Positions 52,545-61,676 of a stretch of 64,000 nucleotides of DNA are shown here, piece after piece. The translations under genes and the position numbers were made by a program. Under the pieces are notes generated by a model that did no database searches, was not told the DNA's origin, and worked only from the letters and a program-made list of their open reading frames with translations. Source of the stretch: an uncultured Ruegeria sp. (GTDB lineage Bacteria; Pseudomonadota; Alphaproteobacteria; Rhodobacterales; Rhodobacteraceae); NCBI RefSeq assembly GCF_947497005.1, contig NZ_CANMFF010000012.1, forward strand, positions 62,001 to 126,000. The letters run 5' to 3'. Positions within the stretch are counted from its first letter, which is position 1; each line of letters begins with the position of its first letter.

Positions 52545-53684
52545 CTATCGCGTTGTGCCGGATGGGCCCTGCAGTCCACTTTCGCTTATCCAGGCCTGAA
52601 AAGCCTCCTCAAGCCGTCCATGGTTTTCCGCCCACCAAGTGGCATCCGAAACGATGCTGAGGTTTTCAGAGTATGCAGGACTGTTTGGGATCAGTGCCAG
52701 TGTCTCGTCCGATAGCAATGACATAGATGACTGTCGGGTCGGGCCATTTGGAAGATAGTTCACCATGTTGGCTAACGACTCAGTCGAACTAGCAAATCGG
52801 ATAAACTCCAATGCTTCTGCCTTGTAGCGGCTGCCTTTTGGAACTCCAAAAAGATCCAATTCCATGACGCGGCCATCAAAAACGACTTGAAAATCTGCAT
52901 CGTCTTCAGATGCTGCGGATGCTGCTGTAGTTGCCCACACAGATGACATTACGACATCTCCTGATTTCAACAATCGAACGGGTCCAAGACCTGATGACCA
53001 CAGTTGAAGACCGGACTTAATGGCATCCATCTTGGCCAATGCGCGATCAACACCTTCCTGAGTTTCAAGAGTTGGATACACATCATCGCGTGCAACGCCA
53101 TCCGCCATAAGCGCCCATTCCATAATCACGGTGGGATCATTTCTAATCGCGCGCGCGCCCGGGTACGATTCGGTATCAAAGAAATCAGCAATGCTTGAGG
53201 GAGGATTGTCGCCAAAGGTGGCTTCCGAATAGGCGTAAGCCGTGGACCATTGAATTACACCTACTCCACAATCATTAAGAGCACCTTCGACGAAATCTTC
53301 CGAAGCCGGGGTTCCATCTTTTCCTGCCGGGAGGGAGATACCGGAAAGATCTTCAAGCAATCCCTCCTCACAGGCGCGCAGTGAATCCGCCTGCGTCAGG
53401 TCAACAACATCCCAAACTACGTTTGCAGATTCAACTTGGTCGCGAATTTCTTCGATGCCGCCGGCATAGTGTTCGACGTTAACCCGCGAATTGTATTGGT
53501 CCTCAAATGGTCGCACGAAACCCAACATCTGGCTTCGCATGTAAGGACCTGTCCAACTTACAAACGTAATCTCAGTATTTGGGTTGACTACGTTGTCCTG
53601 CGCCCATGTTGGCTGCGCCGAAGCCACGCACATAAGTGCAATAGCTGAAACGAGCCCCTTTTTTGGTACAAGTTCTTTGGTCAT
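52545..53684 (-). CDS. Orphan ABC-type substrate-binding protein (PotD/spermidine-like family)
   Basis: A periplasmic protein of about 379 residues. The Sec signal (MTKELVPKKGLVSAIALMCV...ASAQPTWAQ) is followed by DNVVNPNTEITFVSWTGPYM, the family start, and SYPGARAIRNDPTVIMEWAL. The start at 53684 is fixed by TTGGAGGAAATT upstream. ABC importer proteins of this type normally come with an ATPase and two permeases, but none is nearby. Instead the gene is immediately followed by a BCCT carrier gene. It could serve an ABC transporter encoded elsewhere, or cooperate with the BCCT protein; the latter would be unusual. Confidence 0.87.
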   Translation of the reverse strand: MTKELVPKKGLVSAIALMCVASAQPTWAQDNVVNPNTEITFVSWTGPYMRSQMLGFVRPFEDQYNSRVNVEHYAGGIEEIRDQVESANVVWDVVDLTQADSLRACEEGLLEDLSGISLPAGKDGTPASEDFVEGALNDCGVGVIQWSTAYAYSEATFGDNPPSSIADFFDTESYPGARAIRNDPTVIMEWALMADGVARDDVYPTLETQEGVDRALAKMDAIKSGLQLWSSGLGPVRLLKSGDVVMSSVWATTAASAASEDDADFQVVFDGRVMELDLFGVPKGSRYKAEALEFIRFASSTESLANMVNYLPNGPTRQSSMSLLSDETLALIPNSPAYSENLSIVSDATWWAENHGRLEEAFQAWISESGLQGPSGTTR

Positions 53685-54051
53685 AATTTCCTCCAAGTTT
53701 GGGTTTGATTTCCGGAAATGATCTGAGTTAAGACACTACCCGGCGCTCTAGAAACAGCTAACAGACACCCTTCCAACCTCCAGAGACAGTGCCCTCCATT
53801 GACGGGGGCAAAAAGTTGTTGTTCGTTACTTCAATTCCGTCGGATTACACGTGACCGACTTTGCAACTTGCGCCATCCGGTTCTGGTAATTCAGCGTATC
53901 GCCTGTTCATTGGGTCTTCCTTTTCTGACAACGAATGTCGTCGGCTGTTAAATTCGGAGTGACAAAAGGACGGATCGGGTAAGACTGACCCGACCCGCCA
54001 GTTTGTGCCGTCTCTTTAACGGAGGGGAAAAAATGACGGCGCATCATATAC
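53685..54051. other. Intergenic region with a weak hairpin
   Basis: About 370 bases upstream of the binding-protein gene. A 6-bp inverted repeat TCGGGT/ACCCGA (53975-53993, 7-base loop) may end transcription of the carnitine operon. Presumably the promoter of the binding-protein/BCCT operon lies here. No gene recognised. Confidence 0.5.
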
Positions 54052-55482
54052 TCAATCCCTTTGACCGACGTGGCGGCCAACGCCCTTGGGTAGCGGCAAC
54101 CGGGCATGATCCTGAGCAAAGGCCGCGAGTTTTAAGGCCACGGCCTCGGACGGGAGCGACGTTTTGCGTGCATTCAAGTCCATGTGGATCAGCAGGGTTT
54201 CGACCGTCGCAGCCAGTTGGTCGTTTTCGCCATAGAGGCGGTGGAACAGCTGCATTTTCTTGCCGTCGCCACGCAAAACATGGGTGGTGATTTTCAGCCG
54301 GGCACCCGCGTGAAGTTCGGCCAGGAACTGCATGTGGTTTTCGACGGTGAAATAGCTGTTGCCCGCGTTGACATAGTCCGCGTCCGCTCCGATCATCTCC
54401 ATGAAACGGTCGGTTGCCTGCGCTGAAGCCTCAAGGTAGTGGGCCTCGTTCATGTGGCCGTTATAATCCGTCCAGCTTTGTGGGATGGCGCGGTCCACGG
54501 TAAACGGCAAATCCTCAACCGAAGGTTCCGGCATGGTGTCTTCATGAGCGTTCAGAACACCACCCGCGCCGCTGCCAGTTTTCTTCAGCGCACGCATCAT
54601 GCCGATCAGATTGTTGTCGCGCAGACGTTCCAGCTCGCGGATCGATGTATGGCCGGATTGTGCGTCTGACTGACCTGCGATTAAGTCAACCAATTCTTCG
54701 GTGAATTCTGGCACGTCCATCAGCTTGGTCCAGGGCCACTGAAGGGCGGGGCCGAACTGTGCCATGAAGTGTTTCATGCCCGCCTCGCCACCGGCGATCC
54801 GGTAGGTTTCGAACAGGCCCATCTGCGCCCAACGCAGGCCGAAACCCATGCGGATGACTTCGTCCAGCTCTTCGGTGGTGCAGATCCCGTCTTTGATCAA
54901 CCACAGGCCTTCGCGCCAAACCGCCTCCAGCAGACGGTCACCAATATGGGCGTCGATCTCTTTGCGGACTGTCAACGGGTACATCCCGATCGAACGCAGA
55001 ATGTCCGACGCTCTTGCGCAGGTGTCAGCGGCGCCGACCAGTTCGACGAGAGGAAGCAGGTAGACCGGGTTGAACGGGTGTGCGACGACGACGCGGCCCC
55101 CACGCTCGTTCAGTTCGGACGGTTTGAACCCCGAGGTCGAGGAGCCGATCACCGCATCCGCGGGTGACAGTTCGTCAATCTGCGCGTGGATCTTGTGCTT
55201 GAGGTCCAGACGCTCAGGCACGCTTTCCTGAACCCAAGCCGCGCCAGCCAGCGCTTCGCGCATGTCGTCATGAAAGGTCAAAGTACCCTCGGCGGGCATC
55301 GCCTTGTCATAAAGCGCGGGTAACGCGCGGCGGGCGTTGGCCAGCACTTCGCCTATCTTGCGTTCCGCTTCGGTGTCCGGGTCAAAAACAGAAACGTCCC
55401 AACCGTTCAGCAGGAACCGGGCAACCCAGCCGCCGCCGATCACGCCGCCGCCGACGATGGTTGCCTTTTGCAAGGCGCTCAT
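54052..55482 (-). CDS. lcdH: L-carnitine dehydrogenase fused to betainyl-CoA thioesterase
   Basis: A 476-residue two-domain protein. Residues 1 to about 315 are a 3-hydroxyacyl-CoA dehydrogenase fold with the NAD motif TIVGGGVIGGGWVARFLLNG, GSSTSGFKPSEL and HPFNPVYLLPLVELVG. From about residue 325 on is a hot-dog thioesterase (WTDYNGHMNEAHYLEASAQA; ENHMQFLAELHAGARLKITT). Such fusions oxidise L-carnitine to 3-dehydrocarnitine and hydrolyse betainyl-CoA to glycine betaine. The start is at 55482, inside the ATGA overlap with the preceding BKACE gene. Gene order (AACS, BKACE, fusion) supports the assignment. Confidence 0.9.
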   Translation of the reverse strand: MSALQKATIVGGGVIGGGWVARFLLNGWDVSVFDPDTEAERKIGEVLANARRALPALYDKAMPAEGTLTFHDDMREALAGAAWVQESVPERLDLKHKIHAQIDELSPADAVIGSSTSGFKPSELNERGGRVVVAHPFNPVYLLPLVELVGAADTCARASDILRSIGMYPLTVRKEIDAHIGDRLLEAVWREGLWLIKDGICTTEELDEVIRMGFGLRWAQMGLFETYRIAGGEAGMKHFMAQFGPALQWPWTKLMDVPEFTEELVDLIAGQSDAQSGHTSIRELERLRDNNLIGMMRALKKTGSGAGGVLNAHEDTMPEPSVEDLPFTVDRAIPQSWTDYNGHMNEAHYLEASAQATDRFMEMIGADADYVNAGNSYFTVENHMQFLAELHAGARLKITTHVLRGDGKKMQLFHRLYGENDQLAATVETLLIHMDLNARKTSLPSEAVALKLAAFAQDHARLPLPKGVGRHVGQRD

Positions 55483-56408
55483 GCTGCGGCACACTTTGCG
55501 ACGGGTGCGCGCTTGGTCAGGCCCAACTTCTTGCGCACGGCATCGGGGCCGATGATCTTGGCCCCCATGTTCTCGATCACCGTCGCGGCGCGCTCAACCA
55601 GTTGTGCGTTGGTAGCCAGAACGCCTTTGTCCAGGAACAGGTTGTCTTCCAGGCCAACACGGACGTTGCCGCCTGCCAGAACCGACTGCGCAGCATAGGG
55701 CATCTGATCGCGGCCAAGAGAGAACGCCGACCATGTCCAGTCGGACGGTACGTTGTTGACCATCGCCATGAAGGTGTTGATGTCGTTCGGGGCGCCCCAC
55801 GGCACACCCATGCATAGCTGAACCAGCGCGTTGGGTTCCAGGATGCCCTCTTTCACCAATTGCTTGGCGAACCACAGGTGTCCGGTATCAAACGCCTCGA
55901 TCTCGGGCTTCACGCCCAGATCGGTCATCATCTGACCCATCGCCCGCAGCATGCCGGGGGTGTTGGTCATCACATAGTCGGCTTCGGCAAAATTCATGGT
56001 GCCGCAATCCAGAGTGCAGATTTCCGGCAGGCACTCCGCGATATGCGCCATCCGTTCGGTCGCGCCGATCATGTCGGTGGTCGCTTCGTTGACAGGGAAC
56101 GGGCTTTCGGTCGAGCCGAACACGATATCGCCGCCCATGCCAGCAGTCAGGTTCAGAACCACGTCTACCTCGGCTTCGCGTACACGGTCGGTCAGTTCGC
56201 GATACAAGCCCAGATCGCGCGACGGCGCTCCGGTTTCAGGGTCACGCACGTGACAGTGGACCACGGCGGCACCCGCCTTGGCCGCATCAATGGCCGAGTT
56301 GGCAATCTGCTCAGGGCTACGCGGCACATGCGGAGATTTGTCCTGAGTACCGCCCGAACCGGTCACGGCGCAGGTGATGAAAACGTCACGGTTCATTGTG
56401 AGAGGCAT
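55479..56408 (-). CDS. Beta-keto acid cleavage enzyme (BKACE, dehydrocarnitine:acetyl-CoA type)
   Basis: A 309-residue DUF849/BKACE TIM barrel. Zinc-binding histidines are in VVHCHVRDPETGAPSRD near residue 50 and a conserved Glu/Asp in NLTAGMGG and TLDCGTMNF. BKACE enzymes condense a beta-keto acid with acetyl-CoA to give acetoacetate and a new CoA ester. Beside an L-carnitine dehydrogenase the expected substrate is 3-dehydrocarnitine, giving betainyl-CoA. It overlaps the dehydrogenase/thioesterase gene by four bases and follows the acetoacetyl-CoA synthetase gene by 16, forming one operon. Confidence 0.9.
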   Translation of the reverse strand: MPLTMNRDVFITCAVTGSGGTQDKSPHVPRSPEQIANSAIDAAKAGAAVVHCHVRDPETGAPSRDLGLYRELTDRVREAEVDVVLNLTAGMGGDIVFGSTESPFPVNEATTDMIGATERMAHIAECLPEICTLDCGTMNFAEADYVMTNTPGMLRAMGQMMTDLGVKPEIEAFDTGHLWFAKQLVKEGILEPNALVQLCMGVPWGAPNDINTFMAMVNNVPSDWTWSAFSLGRDQMPYAAQSVLAGGNVRVGLEDNLFLDKGVLATNAQLVERAATVIENMGAKIIGPDAVRKKLGLTKRAPVAKCAAA

Positions 56409-56424
56409 GGCTGGCGTCCTTCTG

Positions 56425-58371
56425 TCAGCATTTTAGGTCAGGATGGTCCGTGAACTGGGCCAGCGCGCCGGGATTGATCAGGCCGGTCAGGTCACGGATG
56501 GGTTGATTGTTCACGGCATCCCGAACGGCCAGTTCGGCGGTTTTGCCGGATTTCGTGCGCGGGATATCCGCGACTTTGATGATTTTCGCGGGAACGTGGC
56601 GCGGTGACGCGTTGGTGCGAATCTCGGTTTTTATCCGCGAGACCAGCTCGCCATCCAGAGACAAGCCGTCGGGGGTGGTCACGAACAGAACGACACGCAC
56701 ATCGTTGTTGATGTTCTGCCCGACAACGACCGAGTCCTCGACCTGTTCGATCTTGTCAAGCTGCCGGTAAATCTCGGCGGTGCCGATCCGGATGCCGCCT
56801 GGGTTCAACGTCGCATCCGATCGGCCCAGCACGACATAACCTCCATTGTTCGTCTGAATGGTAAAGTCGCCCTGCCGCCAGATATTCGGGTAGGTCTCGA
56901 AATAGCTGGACCGATAGCGTGCCTGCCCCGGATCGTTCAGGAAGCGGGTCGGCATCGACGGATGGGCATTGCGGCACACCAGCTCTCCGGCCACTCTTGC
57001 CACCGGATTGCCATCTGTATCCAGCGTGGCTACGTCCAGCCCCAGCATTGGGGCCTGAATCTCTCCCTTATGCACCGGCAACGTCGGGCAGCCGCCAATG
57101 AAACAACCCAGAATATCCGTGCCGCCGCAGATCGAGGCCAACTGCACGTCCGCTTTCCAGTCTTGATACACGTGGTCAAACCCGTCCGGAGACAAGGGCG
57201 AACCGGTCGACAGCACCACGCGGAGGTATGAAAGGGAGTGACTGTCGACCGGCCGAACACTGCGTTTGAGCGCGGCATCAATGAATTTTGCGGAGATTCC
57301 GAAATGCGTGACCTGTTCTGCTTCGACCAGATCGAACAGGCGGGTGATGCCCGGATAGGTCGGGTTTCCGTCGAACAGAACGATCGCGGCCTCAGAGGCC
57401 AGTGCAGCAACCTGCCAGTTCCACATCATCCAGTTGCAGGTTGTGTAATAAAACATCCGGTCACCGGCGCGCAGATCGCAATGCAACTGCTGCTCGACCA
57501 TCATGCGCAGCAATGTGCCGCCGCCCGAGTGCTCGATGCATTTCGGTTTGCCGGTCGTTCCGGACGAAAACATTACATAAAGCGGATCGCGGAACCCCAT
57601 CGGGCGACAGTCCAGCGTTGGCGTGGCGGTCAGTTTGAAGCTGTCATATTCCGTCATTCCCTCGGGCAGGCCAGTGCCGTCCTGCGCGTATGGCCAGACG
57701 ATGACCTGTTCGATGGTCGGCACGCGGGCCGCAACGGTGGCGATGGCTTCACGCGTGTCAAAGCGCTTGCCGTTGTAGAAATAGCCGTCTGCCGCGAACA
57801 TCAGTTTCGGCGCAATCTGACCGAAACGGTCCACCACCACGTCTGGCCCACTTTCCGGTGCGCAAGAGGACCAAACGGCCCCCAAGGACGCCGTAGCCAG
57901 CATGACCGCAACGGTCTGCGGCATGTTCGGCACATATCCCACGACGTGATCCCCTGCGGCAATACCCGCAACTTTCAGCGCAGCGGCCAGACGCTCGACC
58001 TCATGCTTCAGTTCGGCACGGCTCCAACGCAGGCGGCGGCCATCTTCGCCGTGGAAGATGATGGCATCGCGGTCGTCTGGATTCTTCAGAAAGGTCTCGA
58101 CGACGTTCAGCCGAGCGTTCGGAAAGAATCTGACATTCAGCGGATCTTGATCGGGGATCAGTGTTGTGTCTCCGGCGTCGCCGACAAGACCGCAAAATTC
58201 CCACGCCAGTCGCCAGAATGTATCCGCCTGATCCACAGACCAACGGTGCAGATCGGCGTGGGTGTCGAATAACCTCCCAGCCCGATCACCTGCGCCGCTC
58301 CGAAACGCGGCAAGCCGTGTCTGTGAGATTTTTTCGGCACTGGGTGTCCAGAGAAGGTCAGAAACCAACAT
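56425..58371 (-). CDS. Acetoacetyl-CoA synthetase (acetoacetate-CoA ligase)
   Basis: A 648-residue AMP-forming ligase. The P-loop MFSSGTTGKPKCIEHSGGG near residue 265, TTCNWMMWNWQVAAL, and the C-terminal KIIKVADIPRTKSGKTAEL with its catalytic lysine are characteristic. It activates the acetoacetate released by the BKACE enzyme to acetoacetyl-CoA, which thiolase converts to two acetyl-CoA. The start is set at 58371 (MLVSDLLWTPSAEKI), the usual N-terminus of the family, with GGAGG 11 bases upstream. It is the first gene of the carnitine operon, divergent from the regulator. Confidence 0.92.
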   Translation of the reverse strand: MLVSDLLWTPSAEKISQTRLAAFRSGAGDRAGRLFDTHADLHRWSVDQADTFWRLAWEFCGLVGDAGDTTLIPDQDPLNVRFFPNARLNVVETFLKNPDDRDAIIFHGEDGRRLRWSRAELKHEVERLAAALKVAGIAAGDHVVGYVPNMPQTVAVMLATASLGAVWSSCAPESGPDVVVDRFGQIAPKLMFAADGYFYNGKRFDTREAIATVAARVPTIEQVIVWPYAQDGTGLPEGMTEYDSFKLTATPTLDCRPMGFRDPLYVMFSSGTTGKPKCIEHSGGGTLLRMMVEQQLHCDLRAGDRMFYYTTCNWMMWNWQVAALASEAAIVLFDGNPTYPGITRLFDLVEAEQVTHFGISAKFIDAALKRSVRPVDSHSLSYLRVVLSTGSPLSPDGFDHVYQDWKADVQLASICGGTDILGCFIGGCPTLPVHKGEIQAPMLGLDVATLDTDGNPVARVAGELVCRNAHPSMPTRFLNDPGQARYRSSYFETYPNIWRQGDFTIQTNNGGYVVLGRSDATLNPGGIRIGTAEIYRQLDKIEQVEDSVVVGQNINNDVRVVLFVTTPDGLSLDGELVSRIKTEIRTNASPRHVPAKIIKVADIPRTKSGKTAELAVRDAVNNQPIRDLTGLINPGALAQFTDHPDLKC

Positions 58372-58497
58372 GGTGAAATAGGCCTCCGAATGGCAGGTGT
58401 TGAGAGTCTTTGAACTGCGAAGTGACAAGAAGGTACTTTCAATATCCAAACGAACACGATACATAAATCGGCAGGATAGTGATAAAGGTCGTCAAAT

Positions 58498-59427
58498 TTG
58501 CACGAAAGTTTCGAATTCCTGCTGCTGGACGGGTTCTCGAACATGGTTTTGGCCAGCGCGCTGGAACCCCTGCGCGATGTCAAAATGCGTTCGATCTTCG
58601 CAGATTTGGACTGGGAAGTAACAACGCTAGACGGCGCAACTGTCACCAGTTCCAGCAAGCTTGGACTGTCGCCAAACAGGCGGTTCGACCCGGAGCAGAC
58701 CAAAAGCACACTTGTCATCGTGGCCGGTTACAGCGTACGCGAACAGGTCACCAGAGAGCTGGTTTCGATGGTCCGGCTGGCGTCCCGCAATGCCCGACGG
58801 GTGCTGGCCCTGGATACTGCCTCTTGGCTGTTAGCCGAGGCCGGGGTTCTGGACGGCCACAGAGCAACCATTCACTGGCAGGAGCTGGATGCGTTCACAG
58901 AGGCCTTTCCTAACGTCGACACCTCAAACGCGCGTTACGTTAGCTCGGGGCCATTCATGACCTGTGGAGGTGCCAGCACGGTGTTGGAAATGATCCTCGA
59001 ACTCATAGAGGAAATATTTGGCCCGGCTGCTGCATTTGATGCCTCAAGCATGTTCATCTTTGATCCTGCGCGACAGAAAAGCGGAAATCGTGGTGCCGCG
59101 AGACTGCGTGACCGCGGATCACCCAAATTGCTACAAGCGCTCAACATCATTGCGGAAAATGTCGAAACCCCGCTGACGACATTCGAACTGGCTGAGCGCG
59201 TTTCTTTATCGGAACGAACACTGTGCCGCGCCTTCTCCGATGAACTGGGTATGACGCCAGGAAAGTACTACAAGCTGTACCGTCTTCAACATGCCCGGTA
59301 CCTCGTACAGGAAACCCGATCAAGCACCGAGCAAATTGCGCACAGATGCGGATTTTCCTGTGCTTCTGCACTTAGACGCTCTTTCACAAGAGTGTTTGGC
59401 AAACCGATTAATGCTTTTAGATTGTAA
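58498..59427 (+). CDS. AraC-family regulator with GATase1-like domain (CdhR type)
   Basis: A 309-residue regulator. The N-terminal DJ-1/PfpI-like domain begins FEFLLLDGFSNMVLASALEP, followed by a region close to that of the carnitine regulator CdhR and the betaine regulator GbdR. The C-terminal AraC helix-turn-helix pair spans about residues 205-305 (FELAERVSLSERTLCRAFSD and IAHRCGFSCASALRRSFTRV). The start codon is TTG at 58498. It faces the carnitine operon across 126 bases and is most likely its carnitine-responsive activator. Confidence 0.88.
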   Translation: MHESFEFLLLDGFSNMVLASALEPLRDVKMRSIFADLDWEVTTLDGATVTSSSKLGLSPNRRFDPEQTKSTLVIVAGYSVREQVTRELVSMVRLASRNARRVLALDTASWLLAEAGVLDGHRATIHWQELDAFTEAFPNVDTSNARYVSSGPFMTCGGASTVLEMILELIEEIFGPAAAFDASSMFIFDPARQKSGNRGAARLRDRGSPKLLQALNIIAENVETPLTTFELAERVSLSERTLCRAFSDELGMTPGKYYKLYRLQHARYLVQETRSSTEQIAHRCGFSCASALRRSFTRVFGKPINAFRL

Positions 59428-59531
59428 ATGGTTCTGATGGAATGGACATCCCCTGATCTCTCATCTGTTAGGTTTTGGAGATGGAAACCATCAGGAGATT
59501 AGAAAAATGGCGGACTTGGAGCTTGTCGGCA

Positions 59532-59654
59532 AAGATCGGCATCGGAAAGTGGCTGGCCTACTACAACGCCGAACGACCGCACTCGACCCACGGCATCTTG
59601 ACCCCCGATGAGGCCTGTGCCAACAAAACAGAACCGATGAGATCAGCAGCCTGA
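59532..59654 (+). pseudogene. IS3-family transposase C-terminal remnant
   Basis: The frame reads KIGIGKWLAYYNAERPHSTH followed by GILTPDEACANKTEPM before the stop, the tail of an IS3-type DDE integrase (IxxWxxxYNxxRPHSxLxxxTPxEA). The catalytic domain is missing. Downstream bases to about 59713 look like the element end. It is one of four different IS families packed into 59.5-64 kb. Confidence 0.72.
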
Positions 59655-59721
59655 AATGAAACCCTGATCCACCTTAACAACGCTGCAAACTGGTCGAAAA
59701 ACTAGGACCACCTCTTTCTAT

Positions 59722-60162
59722 TTGCGTTACACAGTGTCGGATCGTGATTTGGAAGAGATCATGGACGAACGCGGCGTGCAGGTGGACCACGCTACTCTCA
59801 ACAGGTGGGTTGTTAAGTATTCGTCGATGATCGCCGTGAGCGCGCAATCGAAGAAGCGACCAACGCTGAGTTTCTGGCGCATGGACGAAACCTTTCTCCG
59901 TGTGCGCGGCAAGTGGATGTATCTTTATCGAGCAGTCGACAAAGCTTTAAATACCCTTGATTTCATGCTGTCTGAGCGACGAAATCGTCCAGAAGCCACC
60001 AGTTTCTTTGCCAAAGCACTGTCGTCAAACGGGATCCCAAATAAAATCGTCAAAGACAAGAGTGGCGCAAATGCAGCTGGCATTCGAGAAGTGAACAGGA
60101 TTCTGAAGCGGTTCGGATGCCCAGCCAAAGTACAGACGATCAGGTCCAAATATTTGACGGAT
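59722..60162 (+). pseudogene. IS6-family transposase, N-terminal part (interrupted)
   Basis: RYTVSDRDLEEIMDERGVQV leads into the DDE domain: WRMDETFLRVRGKWMYLYRA has the first Asp, NKIVKDKSGANAAGI the second, and TIRSKYL the last residues before homology stops. At 60162 the frame enters an IS110-family element. The rest of the gene, starting NNMIEQDHRFIKRRV with the catalytic Glu, resumes at 61677. Joining ...ACG (60157-60159) to GAT... (61677-61679) restores one frame. The extreme N-terminus is cut by the IS3 remnant. Confidence 0.85.
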
Positions 60163-60211
60163 GTATTTGACAAGAACTTTTTCAGGTGCCGCACCCTTAG
60201 CTTTGGGTGAT

Positions 60212-61429
60212 CTACTGAGGTGAAATCGGCTTTGCCTTTGGTGACGGCTGTTTCCACTTGGTTACGAAACGCCGGTAAACCTCTTCGGCGTGACCAACCG
60301 CTTCCCTTTCCTGATCTCTTACTGATTTGAGGCTGTAGTCAGCAGCGGGTCCCTTGATCCTGCCACCACGGTGTGAGGGATAGCCCGCAGTCAGTTCCAG
60401 CTTTCTCAGCTTCCAGTCCAACAAAGCGGGACGGCTCCAGATGTATTCCTCACCTTTGGAAAGCATGTGCCAGATGACCACTGCCAGTTTCCTTGCTGTC
60501 GCAACTGCAGCGATCTGACTGCCGCGCTTTTCCCTGACCCGCCGAAAGAAAGCTCTGAGCGGTCCGGGCATACGAGAGACCGACTAAGCCGCCTCCACCA
60601 GCATCGCTCGCGCGTGCGACCGGCCCTGCTTTGTGATGCGGCCATGATAGGCTGCTTTGTCACCGGACTGCCGAACGCGGGGATTGAGACCGAAATAGCT
60701 GACGAGTTTTTCTGGGGAGGAGAAACGCTCGATATCACCAATTGCGGCCAGAACACTTAGCGCGACGATCATGTTTACGCCGGTGATTGTCATCAGCGGC
60801 CTCACGCGCGGCTCCTGAAGCGCCGTTTGTGCGAGATCTTCATCGATCTGTTTGAGCTCGAGACCGAGGCGGTCCAGCTCGCCAGCATGGCGGAGGATGA
60901 CGCGGCGCTGGTCTTGCGCGACGGGTTGGTCCTCCAACCACTTCCTCCCACGCTTTGTAAATAGAGACGCATTGTACGGCGGGATTAGATTGGCATGCAG
61001 CACCGAATGGATCCTGTTCTTGAGACGGGTCATCTGGGAAACCAGCTGCACCCGCTCAGCAACGACCCGACGCAGCCGTTCCGTTTCTTCGTCCGGCATC
61101 CAGACTTCTGGCAGAAAGCCGCTGGCGTGAAGCTTCGCCAGAACACTTGCATCGATCTTGTCGGTTTTGACTTTGGCCCAGGCGACAGCACGAACGAGCA
61201 GTGGGTTTGAGATGACGACACGGCTTACAAAAGGCGACAGCAGCCACAATATGGCCTTTGTGTTGACCGTCGCTTCCAGGACGATCTCGTCCTCGACATT
61301 CAGCCGTTCTGCAAAACTCAGGATGTGTTCATTCTCAAGCTCAAGGCGACCTGCGTCCCGTATCTTGCCATTCTCCAGGATCGCCACCTGAGCGAAGGTT
61401 CGATGCACATCAAGGGCAATGATTTTCAT
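60212..61429 (-). pseudogene. IS110-family recombinase with one in-frame amber codon
   Basis: The start at 61429 (MKIIALDVHRTFAQVAI) follows GGAGCC. The DEDD residues of the RuvC-like domain are in ALDVHRT, VLEATVNT and KTDKIDAS. The C-terminal Transposase_20 domain has TITGVNMIVALSVLAAIGDI and RQSGDKAAYHGRITKQGRSH, with the catalytic serine in RQSGDKA. A TAG (60584-60586) follows MLVEAA where family members have tryptophan, and the same frame continues for another 120 codons (RMPGPLRAFFRRVREKRGSQ). A single TGG-to-TAG change has therefore split the gene. Activity would require suppression. Confidence 0.85.
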
Positions 61430-61499
61430 GACTGGCTCCTTTCCAAGGTCAGTAACCAAGGGAGCTAGCGGGCCACACGACAACTACGGATTCGCGCTC

Positions 61500-61650
61500 G
61501 CAGCACAACCGGGCAAGTCGAAGGGGCGGCCAGATAACAACTCGAGCTCGCAGCTCATCAAATACTTCGGCCTGCCCGCCATTCGTGCTCCCAACACCCC
61601 AATCTCGGTAGAACAATAGTATTCCACATTGAGGTCTTCGGGACCTCCGA
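61500..61650 (-). ncRNA. Putative IS110 bridge RNA with a target-binding loop
   Basis: On the minus strand (recombinase sense), GGGCA-ggc-CGAAG (61577-61565) pairs with CUUCG-acu-UGCCC (61523-61511), enclosing an internal loop topped by the hairpin GAGCU-GCG-AGCUC. The 5' loop arm UAUUUGAUG (61564-61556) equals the target's left flank TATTTGACG (60151-60159) apart from one U:G wobble. The 3' arm GUUGUUAUC (61541-61533) is fully complementary to the right flank GATAACAAC (61677-61685). The two recognised segments are adjacent in the restored target. A further hairpin GAGGTC-ccgaa-GACCTC lies at 61631-61647. RNA ends are estimates. The donor-binding loop was not resolved. Confidence 0.7.
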
Positions 61651-61676
61651 TCGGAGCGTCAGGCCTATTCATGCCG

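Noticed and set aside
53907..54119. Minus-strand 70-codon frame before the carnitine operon end
   Set aside because: No ribosome-binding site or recognisable domain, and it overlaps the 3' end of the carnitine dehydrogenase gene.
57238..58272. 344-codon plus-strand frame within the acetoacetyl-CoA synthetase gene
   Set aside because: Antisense shadow; the minus-strand frame has full family motifs.
60158..60162. CGGAT as a classical target-site duplication
   Set aside because: IS110 elements do not make staggered-cut duplications; the repeat is better read as a shared core at both junctions.
61430..61530. Donor-binding loop of the bridge RNA (a GCGAGCG/CGCUAGC stem with TTGTC and ATCCG stretches)
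   Set aside because: Short matches to the element ends exist but do not follow the same strand geometry as the target loop, so no assignment was made.
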